A stretch of 5,788 bases of DNA from Methylothermaceae bacterium. Lineage in GTDB: Bacteria; Pseudomonadota; Gammaproteobacteria; Methylococcales; Methylothermaceae. Shown in pieces: positions 1 to 5,788 of the stretch. The stretch is taken from contig JALVSV010000192.1 of assembly GCA_027024125.1 (NCBI GenBank), positions 1 to 5,788 on the forward strand, in the 5' to 3' direction. How positions within the stretch are numbered: the stretch's first letter is position 1; each line of letters opens with the position of its first letter. A program made the position numbers and the translations under genes. The notes under the pieces were generated by a model. It saw only the letters and a list, made by a program, of their open reading frames with translations, did not search any database and was not told where the DNA came from.

Positions 1-930
1 CCATCCTGGATAGGAAAAATTCCAGTGATCCGGGCGGGTTTCCGCTTGCTTCCCTACCTGGCCACCCTGTGGCAGGTGACAGGTCGCACCCCCCTGATTC
101 ATATCATGGCCAATTCCGGCTGGTCATGGCATTTATTTGCTGCGCCTGCAGTATGGATCGCCTCCATGAGGGGGTGTAAAGTGATCCTCAATTACCGGGG
201 AGGAGAAGCAGAAGCTTTTTTCTCCCGTTCCTTCAAATGGGTGTCGCCTACCTTGAATCGCTGTCATCAAATCATTGTGCCCTCTCTTTTCCTCCAAAAG
301 GTGTTTTACCGCTTTGGGGAAACTGCAGTTGTGGTTCCTAATCCGGTGGATCTTGGGCGTTTTTCATTCCGGCATCAAAGGAAACAGGAAGCTTGGCCAA
401 ATCTGATTATCTGCCGAAATCTGGAACCGATCTATGGAATCCCGACTGCTCTGCGTGCTTTCGCTCTCATTCTACAACGTTATCCAACAGCAAGATTATG
501 GATTGCAGGCTCTGGTCCACAAAAAGGGGAACTGGAAGCCCTTGCAAAACAGCTGGGTGTGGCGGAAAAGGTTGTCTTTACTGGACGCTTGCCGCCGGAA
601 AGAATAGTTGAACTTTACCAACAGGCTGACATACTCCTCAACCCAAGCGAAGTGGACAATGCCCCCAATTGTTTGCTTGAAGCGATGGCAGCCGGAGTGC
701 CAATCGTCAGCACTGATGCTGGAGGAGTGACATATTTGGTCGAGCATGAAAAGACTGCGCTTTTGGTGTCGACGGGAGAATTTGAGGCAATGGCTGCTGC
801 GGTACTCCGAATATTGTCAGAACCGGCTCTCCAAGAATCTTTGAAAAAACAAGGAATGCAGTATGTACAGAACCATGATTGGGAAGTGATAAGAGAAAAG
901 TTGTTTAACTGCTATCGAGCAGTCCTCTAG
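1..930 (+). CDS. GT4-family glycosyltransferase (5' end outside window)
   Basis: Predicted cytoplasmic retaining glycosyltransferase of the GT4 family (GT-B fold), moving a sugar from a nucleotide-sugar donor to a growing glycan. The frame is open from base 1. A GTG at 25 could be read as a start, but the N-terminal Rossmann half would then be too short, so I treat the gene as cut by the window edge; 309 codons are visible against roughly 360-400 for the family. Numbering from base 1, the inter-domain segment VPNPVDLGRF is at 112-121, the donor-domain strand and glycine loop IAGSGP at 168-173, and the acceptor/donor signature DNAPNCLLEAMAAG at 219-232. The usual EX7E pair is D219-x7-E227, a variant seen in other GT4 enzymes. 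The segment around MANSGWSWHLFAAP (36-49) and NYRGGEAE recalls glycosyltransferases of exosortase A loci. It probably shares a transcript with the ligase gene downstream. Family assignment is firm; donor and acceptor are unknown. Confidence 0.93.
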   Translation, partial: PSWIGKIPVIRAGFRLLPYLATLWQVTGRTPLIHIMANSGWSWHLFAAPAVWIASMRGCKVILNYRGGEAEAFFSRSFKWVSPTLNRCHQIIVPSLFLQKVFYRFGETAVVVPNPVDLGRFSFRHQRKQEAWPNLIICRNLEPIYGIPTALRAFALILQRYPTARLWIAGSGPQKGELEALAKQLGVAEKVVFTGRLPPERIVELYQQADILLNPSEVDNAPNCLLEAMAAGVPIVSTDAGGVTYLVEHEKTALLVSTGEFEAMAAAVLRILSEPALQESLKKQGMQYVQNHDWEVIREKLFNCYRAVL

Positions 931-935
931 CTGCT

Positions 936-940
936 AGGGA
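936..940 (+). promoter_or_regulatory. Shine-Dalgarno-like AGGGA ahead of small ORF
   Basis: AGGGA lies 7 bases before the ATG at 948, directly after the stop codon of the glycosyltransferase gene. Position and spacing are right for a ribosome binding site, and this is the main reason for taking the small ORF at 948 seriously. A five-base match can occur by chance. Confidence 0.4.
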
Positions 941-947
941 ACGTAAT

Positions 948-1097
948 ATGCGTTTTAGTCATATCTTCGGTTGTTTTAAATTTGCTTTTTACTTTTTGCA
1001 GAGGATAGAAATTAGGTGTTCTGTTATGAGTGCTGATAATTTTCGAGAATCAGTTGCAATGGAACGCCTGTTCAAAGAGATAACGGGTTACTACTGA
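948..1097 (+). CDS. Possible small ORF (49 aa), translationally coupled to the ligase gene
   Basis: An open frame of 49 codons with ATG at 948 and TGA at 1095-1097. AGGGA sits 7 bases ahead of the start. An internal ATG at 1026, preceded by AGGTG at 1014-1018, would give a 23-residue version ending in MERLFKEITGYY. The stop overlaps the ligase start as TGATG (1095-1099), the classic arrangement for termination-reinitiation, and the ligase ATG has no strong ribosome binding site of its own. The first half is rich in Phe and basic residues and is not a convincing membrane helix or signal peptide. The acidic/basic C-terminal end loosely resembles the last helix of a GT4 protein, so it could be the remnant of a lost glycosyltransferase copy. 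The DNA here is AT-rich (about 28% G+C at 961-1020), unlike its coding neighbours. I recognise no family. It may be a leader peptide, a remnant or simply untranslated spacer. Confidence 0.3.
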   Translation: MRFSHIFGCFKFAFYFLQRIEIRCSVMSADNFRESVAMERLFKEITGYY

Positions 1098-2440
1098 TGG
1101 GTTTTCCACTCAGGGACATATTCGTTACCGTTGTTGTTTTCATCTCCTTGCCATTCATTCTTCAGCGGCCTGACATTGGGATTCTGATGTGGGCGTGGTT
1201 GGGTTATATGAATCCCCACAAGCTGTCCTGGGAGTTTGCCCACGATTTTCCTTATGCCCAAATTGTGGCACTGACCACCATGTTTGCCTTCCTGATGTCC
1301 AGGGAAGAGAAAAAGATACCCTGGACCTGGGAGACGATCCTGTTGGTTGTTTTCAATCTCTGGATGTTTGTGACCACCGTGTTTTCGCTTTTCCCTGAGC
1401 TGGCTTGGGAAGAGTGGAACAAGGTCTGGAAAATTCAGCTGATGACATTCGTCAGTATGATGATCATGACGACACGCTGGCGTATCCAGAGCTGGATCTG
1501 GGTGATTGCATTGTCCCTGGGTTTTTATGGCTTCAAGGGGGGTATTTTCACGCTGATGACGGGCGGGGCTTATGCTGTGTATGGACCGACAGGCACCTTC
1601 ATCGGGGGAAATAACGAGATCGGTCTGGCACTGATCATGACCGTGCCATTGCTGCGATATTGTCAGTTGACCACAGACAAGCCCTGGGCGCGCAGACTGC
1701 TTTTAGTGGGAATGGTACTATGTCTGATTGCGGTGGTTGGAACCCAGTCACGAGGGGCATTCCTGGGTTTGGCGGCTATGTCCTCGTTTTTGGTGTACAA
1801 CAGCCGCCGAAAATGGACTCTGCTCGTTTTTATGCTGATTACGCTTCCAGCGATCTATACTTTTATGCCTGAAAGTTGGCATGAGCGTATGTCCACCATC
1901 CAGACATATGAAGAAGACGGATCTGCCATGGGTAGAATCAATGCTTGGTGGATGGCTTTCAATCTGGCCAAGGACAAGATCTTCGGTGGTGGGTTCGAGT
2001 GTTTCAGGGGGCCCACCTTTTTGATCTATGCCCCTGAACCGACAAATGTTCACGATGCCCATAGTATTTATTTTGAGGTGCTGGGCGAGCATGGTTTCAT
2101 CGGTCTTGCTCTTTTTCTGGCCGTAGGTTATTCCGCATGGCGGAGTTGCCGTTGGATTATGCGTAGAACCAAGAGACGTGAAGATTTGAAGTGGGTTTAC
2201 GATCTTGCCTCGATGTTGCAGGTGTGTCTCGTAGGGTACGCTGCCTCGGGGGCATTCCTGGGGCTTGCCTATTTTGATCTCTACTACAATTTGATCGCTT
2301 TGATCGTGCTGGCCAAAGTGATCGCGAAAAAGGTTCTGGAAGAGCAGCCGGAACAAGAGAAAAATAAGGCTTCCATAAAACCCACTTTTTCCTACGTGGT
2401 GCAAAAAAGGGAAATACGAAAAAAGGAGAAGTGGGTTTAG
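1097..2440 (+). CDS. O-antigen ligase/polymerase-like membrane protein, exosortase A-associated O-glycosylation ligase type
   Basis: Inner-membrane protein of the Wzy/WaaL (O-antigen ligase/polymerase) superfamily. Such proteins move an undecaprenyl-linked glycan onto an acceptor or polymerise repeat units at the periplasmic face. The 447 residues contain about ten to twelve hydrophobic segments, including roughly 6-23, 54-68, 80-98, 132-150, 168-190, 199-217, 220-260, 330-350 and 370-410. A large soluble loop at about 258-330 ends in NVHDAHSIYFEVLGEHG (317-333, H319 and H322), the Wzy_C-type histidine motif. R219 in GTQSRGA (215-221) matches the arginine position considered important in WaaL-type ligases. 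GPTGTFIGGNNEIGLA fits the family called 'putative O-glycosylation ligase, exosortase A system-associated' (TIGR03097), recognised from memory rather than a search. The upstream frame has a stop at 1037-1039, so ATG 1097 is the first usable start; it overlaps the stop of the small ORF. A charged cytoplasmic tail covers 411-447. Its 3' end overlaps the opposing gene by 4 bases. Whether the acceptor is protein or lipid is unknown. Confidence 0.9.
   Translation: MGFPLRDIFVTVVVFISLPFILQRPDIGILMWAWLGYMNPHKLSWEFAHDFPYAQIVALTTMFAFLMSREEKKIPWTWETILLVVFNLWMFVTTVFSLFPELAWEEWNKVWKIQLMTFVSMMIMTTRWRIQSWIWVIALSLGFYGFKGGIFTLMTGGAYAVYGPTGTFIGGNNEIGLALIMTVPLLRYCQLTTDKPWARRLLLVGMVLCLIAVVGTQSRGAFLGLAAMSSFLVYNSRRKWTLLVFMLITLPAIYTFMPESWHERMSTIQTYEEDGSAMGRINAWWMAFNLAKDKIFGGGFECFRGPTFLIYAPEPTNVHDAHSIYFEVLGEHGFIGLALFLAVGYSAWRSCRWIMRRTKRREDLKWVYDLASMLQVCLVGYAASGAFLGLAYFDLYYNLIALIVLAKVIAKKVLEEQPEQEKNKASIKPTFSYVVQKREIRKKEKWV
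2378..2438. repeat. Inverted repeat across the convergent gene junction, possible bidirectional terminator
   Basis: AAACCCACTT at 2378-2387 pairs perfectly with AAGTGGGTTT at 2429-2438. The pairing extends inward to 2391/2425 with two G-T pairs, giving a stem of about 14 pairs around a 33-base A-rich loop. It lies in the last codons of the ligase gene and covers both stop codons. There is no separate intergenic space for a terminator here, so this is the obvious candidate for stopping both transcripts. Against it: the loop is long and neither strand has a long T run after the stem (TTTT at most on the minus strand), so it is not a canonical intrinsic terminator. Confidence 0.45.
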
Positions 2441-4236
2441 TGATGCTGTTCGGCCCATTGGGCCCACATCATGAGTACCCAGATCATCACGCCGTAGTAG
2501 GAGGCATGTTCGCCCTGATGTCTGGATTTGAGATCATCCAGGTAGCTGGATTTGATGATTCCTGAGAAATACCGGCTGTTCAAGCTGTCATAGGCCAGGG
2601 ACTGCAGAGCGGGGTCTGATTGCAGCCAGAGTCCGAAGGGCAGGCCGAAACCGTGTTTGCGCTTTTCGAGAGTGGATTTCGGAAGGAAGTCACTGAAGGC
2701 ACGACGGTAGAAGGAGCGAAGTTCAAAGCCACACATCAGCATATGGTCCGGGATAGTGGCAGCCAGTTCGACGACCGGTCCCTGCAGCATTGGATAACGC
2801 ACTTCTATCCCCGCAAGCCTGCACATCCGGTTGACCTTGCGTAGATCATTGTCGGCCAGAGTGATTTTCCAGTCCAGATACAGCATCCGTTTGAGCATGG
2901 AATCGGTATCCGGTTCTTGATAAAACTCCCTCAGGTGGGTCAGGGGCCAGTTGGAATCGATCGAGGCAAGAAAATCGGCTTCAAAGATTTCCGATAACGA
3001 ACTGCGATGAAGAAAATTGTAGGTTTCCATGCGGTCAGGCATGGGAAGCTTTGCCTGTTCTACGTAACTTTTCAACTTATCTGACAAAGGCAGGGGTAGT
3101 TCAAACTGAACCAAAGGCTCGATCAATAGATTCTGCAGCCATTCGGGAATTTTGTTATAAAGAGAAAAGATCCTTTGTTTGCGGTAGCGCTCGTTGCCAG
3201 CAAATAGTTCGTCGCCACCATCACCGGCCAGAATAAGGTTTTTGCCGTTTTCCCGTGCAAGCCGGGCGCAATAATAGGTTGGTATGGCTGATGCGTTGCC
3301 GAACGGTTCATCGTATTCCGCTGCGATTGAAGGAATGGCGCTCACTACATCATCAGGCGTGACATAATATTCGTGAAGACGAACACCGAAATGACGGGCG
3401 CTGGAGCGGGCATAGCCCATTTCGTCGTATCCCTCGGCGTCAAAACCGATGGAGAAGGCGGCAGCCTCCTCAGAAGCAAGCTGTTTGAAAAGTCCTGTGA
3501 TGGTGCTGCTGTCGAGCCCTCCGGAGAGGAATGCTCCGGTTTGCTGCGACTGCCCAAGATCTTCAGCAACGGCTTGCTGCAACCTGTGCTTCAGCTCCTG
3601 AGCCAGCTCCGGCTCCGGCCTGGGGTCATCCCGGAAGTCCGGGCGCCAGTGGAAGCCCTGTTCAATGCCTGTCGGACGCCAGATCACATACTGGCCCGGT
3701 AACAGCTTTTTCATCTCGCGGTATGTCGCAAGGGGTGACGGGATCATGTGAAAGTAGAGATAGGCAAACAGCGCCAACGGATTAAAATCGGCGGAAATCG
3801 AAGGGTGGCGGCGCAACCTGCGGATATCTCCGCCGAACACCAATCCGCCGGGAACTTCGGCATAGCAGAGGGGATGAATCCCCATGCGATCTATGGCCAG
3901 TATTCCCTCGCCCGTATCCTGGTTGTAGGCCGCGATGGAAAAATCCCCATTCAGCTGTTGTAGAACATTGGGGCCATGGTCCTGATAGACACGGGCAAAG
4001 ACAGGCCCATTCCCCTCTTTGGTCGCTTCGTTGGCCAGTCTCGGTGAATGCCAGCGGGGGCGGCCGCTGATAAGGTAGGTCACCGCCCCAGTTTCACCGA
4101 CGATGCCACTGTTTGAGGCCATGACTGATTGTGGGCCGATATGGGATAGGGAATAGCTGGGGAGCATGGAATCTAGCAGGTCACTTGGGCTATGCTTGTA
4201 GGAGAGATTGCCGAACCAACCGACGAAATCGTACAT
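2437..4236 (-). CDS. Asparagine-synthetase-like ATP-dependent amide ligase with degenerate glutaminase domain
   Basis: 599-residue protein with the two-domain layout of class B asparagine synthetases. The N-terminal part (1 to about 200) is an Ntn-type glutaminase fold and the part from about 210 on is the PP-loop synthetase. The synthetase half looks active: ATP pyrophosphatase loop SGGLDSS at 238-244, DEPFGNASAIP at 309-319, GDGGDELFAG at 338-347, EVRYPML and the lysine of KHGFGLPF near the C-terminus. The N-terminus MYDFVGWFG aligns without gaps to the family's MCGIVGIFG, so the nucleophile Cys2 is Tyr. HRGPD reads HIGPQ (32-36), and the glutamine-binding NGEIYN and SDTEV signatures are not recognisable. 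DRMGIHPLCY (116-125) still shows the fold. A stop (TAA) lies in frame 15 bases before the ATG, so no upstream cysteine is missed. It likely adenylates a carboxyl group and uses free ammonia or another amine, for example to amidate a uronic acid; this is inference. It is the only minus-strand gene in the window. Asparagine-synthetase-type proteins are regular members of exosortase A loci. Confidence 0.92.
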   Translation of the reverse strand: MYDFVGWFGNLSYKHSPSDLLDSMLPSYSLSHIGPQSVMASNSGIVGETGAVTYLISGRPRWHSPRLANEATKEGNGPVFARVYQDHGPNVLQQLNGDFSIAAYNQDTGEGILAIDRMGIHPLCYAEVPGGLVFGGDIRRLRRHPSISADFNPLALFAYLYFHMIPSPLATYREMKKLLPGQYVIWRPTGIEQGFHWRPDFRDDPRPEPELAQELKHRLQQAVAEDLGQSQQTGAFLSGGLDSSTITGLFKQLASEEAAAFSIGFDAEGYDEMGYARSSARHFGVRLHEYYVTPDDVVSAIPSIAAEYDEPFGNASAIPTYYCARLARENGKNLILAGDGGDELFAGNERYRKQRIFSLYNKIPEWLQNLLIEPLVQFELPLPLSDKLKSYVEQAKLPMPDRMETYNFLHRSSLSEIFEADFLASIDSNWPLTHLREFYQEPDTDSMLKRMLYLDWKITLADNDLRKVNRMCRLAGIEVRYPMLQGPVVELAATIPDHMLMCGFELRSFYRRAFSDFLPKSTLEKRKHGFGLPFGLWLQSDPALQSLAYDSLNSRYFSGIIKSSYLDDLKSRHQGEHASYYGVMIWVLMMWAQWAEQHH

Positions 4237-4368
4237 AATGAACCCATCGCGTTATATAGATCTGAAACAAGTGTATAAGACCTTCGTTTTTTATCAAGCT
4301 GTGGCTCCAGTGAAATCCATCCATAGAGCGAAGACCCGTGTTGAGAAGTTACTCGCACACCCCGGCCA
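4237..4368. promoter_or_regulatory. Divergent intergenic region, probable promoters for both flanking genes
   Basis: These 132 bases separate the starts of two divergently oriented genes, so at least one promoter should lie here. AT-rich elements are present: TATATA at 4253-4258 (close to the minus-strand start, reading TATATAAC on that strand) and TATAAG at 4274-4279 on the plus strand. The latter has GTTATA (4251-4256) 17 bases upstream as a poor -35 match (3 of 6). No convincing sigma-70 pair, operator palindrome or riboswitch is visible. The location by gene orientation is sounder than any specific box. Confidence 0.4.
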
Positions 4369-5409
4369 ATGATTCTGTCGCGTCTTCACACTCTTCGGTC
4401 ACCGGTGCTCAAGTACCCTGTGGTGATCATCGAGAGCGACGACTGGGGGGCAGGACCAGAGGCGCAGGCAGAAGCTCTGGCGGACCTTATCCGGTTGCTG
4501 AGGCAGTTCCGCGACCAGAAAGGGCATCCAGCAGTGATGACCATCGGAGTGGTGCTATCGCTGCCTGACATCGAAGGCATTTTGGTATCAGGTTGCTATA
4601 AGGCCCGTTATCTACACGAACCCGATTTCAGGTCGGTGGTTGAAATATTGCTAGCCGGGGCGCGGGAGGGGGTGTTCGATCTCCAGCTGCACGGGTTGGC
4701 GCATTATTGGCCGGACAATCTTATGGCGGCTTGGCGAAAGGATGAAGCGGTGCGGCGCTGGCTTCTGGAGGATGGATGGCAAACCGAAAAGCTACCCGCC
4801 TGGTTGCAGAGTCGCTGGATTGATACCACTTCAGGCTTGCCTTCAAGGCCCCTGGGCCGGGAATCGATCGGGCAGGCGGTACAGGCAGAGGTGGTATGTT
4901 TTCAGCGGTGCTTCGGTCGACGACCGAAGGTGGTCGTGCCACCGACATTCGTCTGGGATGCCGATGTCGAAGCAGCCTATGCCGAGGCAGGCCTTGTGGT
5001 TTTGATCACACCTGGAAGGGGTTACAATGGACGTTCCACAGATGGGAGGCTTGTGCCATCAGAGCGGTTGTACCGCAGCCTGGAACGGTTGCCCTGTGGT
5101 CTCACAGCTCTTGTACGGGACATTTATTTTGAACCTGCTCTCGGGCACAACCCTCAGCATACCCTGGAAGCCATCGCTGCCAAGTGGCAGAGGAGGGAAC
5201 CCGCCATGCTGGAAACCCACCGCTTCAATTTTCTCGACAATTCCCTGCAATCTTCCCTGAATGCCTTGGGGACCTTGCTGGAACAAACGCTGGTTCAATT
5301 TCCCGGTCTGCGCTTTATGTCATCCTATGAATTGGCTACTGGGGAAGAAAGATTTGCCATGCTCCCTTGGGGCCATGCCAGGGTTTTATGGCGGCGCCTG
5401 AAACGTTAA
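4369..5409 (+). CDS. Polysaccharide deacetylase-like protein (NodB/CE4-type fold)
   Basis: 346-residue protein that I read as a member of the polysaccharide deacetylase superfamily, metal-dependent enzymes removing N- or O-acetyl groups from glycans. Four family motifs occur in order. ESDDWG at 22-27 has the Asp pair of motif 1. LHGLAH at 107-112 gives H108-x3-H112, the metal-binding motif 2. PPTFVWD at 191-197 sits at motif 3, where the usual Arg is not present. ETHRF at 282-286 supplies the late histidine. There is no signal peptide or membrane anchor, so it should act in the cytoplasm, perhaps on a nucleotide sugar or lipid-linked intermediate. An in-frame stop at 4342-4344 and no other start codon before 4369 fix the ATG; its ribosome binding site is weak. 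It differs from the standard exosortase A-associated deacetylase, which has an FDVEDW-type start and is shorter. The next gene begins 12 bases after its stop, pointing to cotranscription. The substrate is unknown, and hydrolysis of another bond is possible. Confidence 0.75.
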   Translation: MILSRLHTLRSPVLKYPVVIIESDDWGAGPEAQAEALADLIRLLRQFRDQKGHPAVMTIGVVLSLPDIEGILVSGCYKARYLHEPDFRSVVEILLAGAREGVFDLQLHGLAHYWPDNLMAAWRKDEAVRRWLLEDGWQTEKLPAWLQSRWIDTTSGLPSRPLGRESIGQAVQAEVVCFQRCFGRRPKVVVPPTFVWDADVEAAYAEAGLVVLITPGRGYNGRSTDGRLVPSERLYRSLERLPCGLTALVRDIYFEPALGHNPQHTLEAIAAKWQRREPAMLETHRFNFLDNSLQSSLNALGTLLEQTLVQFPGLRFMSSYELATGEERFAMLPWGHARVLWRRLKR

Positions 5410-5421
5410 AGAAGTATTTTG

Positions 5422-5788
5422 ATGAAAAGTAAAAATGGTTTATTGGTGATCACTGAACTGTTTTTGCCCACCAAGGGAGGAACGGCGGTCTGGTTTGACG
5501 AGGTCTACCGGCGTCTGGGGGGCAAAGAGATTCATATTGTTACCGCCGAGGTGGCTGGTGTTGTCCACGATGACAGTCATCCCAACAGCATTCACAGGCT
5601 TCGTCTTCGTCGCCATTGGTGGTTGAAGCCAGAATCGCTGGCGATGTATACCAGGTTTCTTTTCAAAGCCATTCAGATCATGCTGAGTAATTCGGTGACT
5701 GCGATCCATGCCGGACGGGTTCTGCCGGAGGGCCTTGTGGGATGGGTGGTGGCGATGCTCTTCCGCCGCCCGCTGATTGTTTATGCCC
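5422..5788 (+). CDS. GT4-type glycosyltransferase, N-terminal part (3' end outside window)
   Basis: The first 122 codons of a glycosyltransferase that continues past the right edge. Translation from ATG 5422 gives MKSKNGLLVITELFLPTKGG, the first beta strand and glycine loop (G19-G20) of the acceptor-binding Rossmann domain in GT-B/GT4 enzymes. It is followed by the expected helix (TAVWFDEVYRRLG), second strand (IHIVTAE), and the segment AIHAGRVLPEGLVGW at 94-108, which matches the 'D/A-x-H-x-G ... G' region before strand LIVYA. The donor-binding domain with the EX7E motif would lie outside, so the family call rests on the N-terminal half only. AAAGAAG (5408-5414) lies 7 bases before the ATG and overlaps the stop codon of the deacetylase-like gene, which supports this start and an operon with that gene. 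Sugar specificity cannot be told. Confidence 0.85.
   Translation, partial: MKSKNGLLVITELFLPTKGGTAVWFDEVYRRLGGKEIHIVTAEVAGVVHDDSHPNSIHRLRLRRHWWLKPESLAMYTRFLFKAIQIMLSNSVTAIHAGRVLPEGLVGWVVAMLFRRPLIVYA

Noticed and set aside
918..935. AGCAG/CTGCT inverted repeat at the glycosyltransferase stop codon as a terminator
   Set aside because: Only 5 pairs with an 8-base loop and no T run directly after; the T-rich stretch at 974-998 is too far away. Genes on both sides look co-transcribed.
1748..2467. 239-codon open frame on the minus strand
   Set aside because: It lies entirely antisense to the membrane-protein gene apart from its first codons; composition is low-complexity Pro/His/Gln with no recognisable domain, and the plus-strand frame shows clear family motifs.
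3373..3785. Two plus-strand open frames (109 and 84 codons) with Ala/Pro-rich translations
   Set aside because: Shadows antisense to the conserved PP-loop and linker of the asparagine-synthetase-like gene; no ribosome binding site or domain.
4277..4336. AAGACC repeated at 4277-4282 and 4331-4336 as an operator pair
   Set aside because: Six bases in a 132-base region is easily chance and the flanking bases do not match.
4386..4580. 64-codon minus-strand frame inside the deacetylase-like gene
   Set aside because: Overlaps the motif-1 coding region of the plus-strand gene; nothing supports expression.
5440..5709. 89-codon minus-strand open frame
   Set aside because: Antisense to the start of the right-hand glycosyltransferase, whose plus-strand translation matches the GT4 N-terminus.
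1..5788. tRNA, rRNA, CRISPR array, transposase or attachment site
   Set aside because: No cloverleaf-like segment, regularly spaced repeats, transposase-like frame or terminal repeats were seen; nearly all of the window is accounted for by protein-coding genes.

Overview
The window is a piece of a bacterial exopolysaccharide or surface-glycan gene cluster. It holds five clear protein-coding genes and one tentative small ORF. There are no RNA genes, mobile elements or CRISPR arrays that I can see. The best taxonomic hint is the gene at 1097-2440. It reads like the Wzy/WaaL-type 'O-glycosylation ligase' that accompanies exosortase A (XrtA/PEP-CTERM) loci in many beta- and gammaproteobacteria. 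The partial glycosyltransferase at the left edge also resembles ones I know from such loci. I therefore infer a proteobacterium with an XrtA-type glycan locus. No exosortase and no PEP-CTERM protein is inside the window, so this rests on family resemblance only.

Layout, left to right: (1) 1-930 (+), the C-terminal four-fifths or so of a GT4 glycosyltransferase that starts before the window. (2) 948-1097 (+), a short AT-rich stretch with a possible 49-residue ORF that has a good ribosome binding site and overlaps the next start codon. (3) 1097-2440 (+), the multi-spanning O-antigen-ligase-like protein. (4) 2437-4236 (-), an asparagine-synthetase-like protein pointing the other way and overlapping the ligase tail to tail by 4 bases. 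(5) 4237-4368, a divergent intergenic region. (6) 4369-5409 (+), a polysaccharide-deacetylase-like protein. (7) 5422-5788 (+), the N-terminal third or so of a second GT4 glycosyltransferase that runs off the right edge.

A working model (inference): the two glycosyltransferases add sugars to a lipid-linked oligosaccharide on the cytoplasmic face of the inner membrane. The asparagine-synthetase-like enzyme amidates a carboxylated substrate, and the deacetylase-like enzyme may trim acyl groups. The membrane protein then polymerises the glycan or transfers it to an acceptor.

The most notable point is that the asparagine-synthetase-like protein keeps its ATP-dependent synthetase half intact while its glutaminase half has lost the catalytic cysteine and, as far as I can align it, the other glutamine-binding signatures. 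The convergent junction at 2378-2440 also carries a long inverted repeat inside coding sequence. The small ORF ahead of the ligase may couple translation into it.
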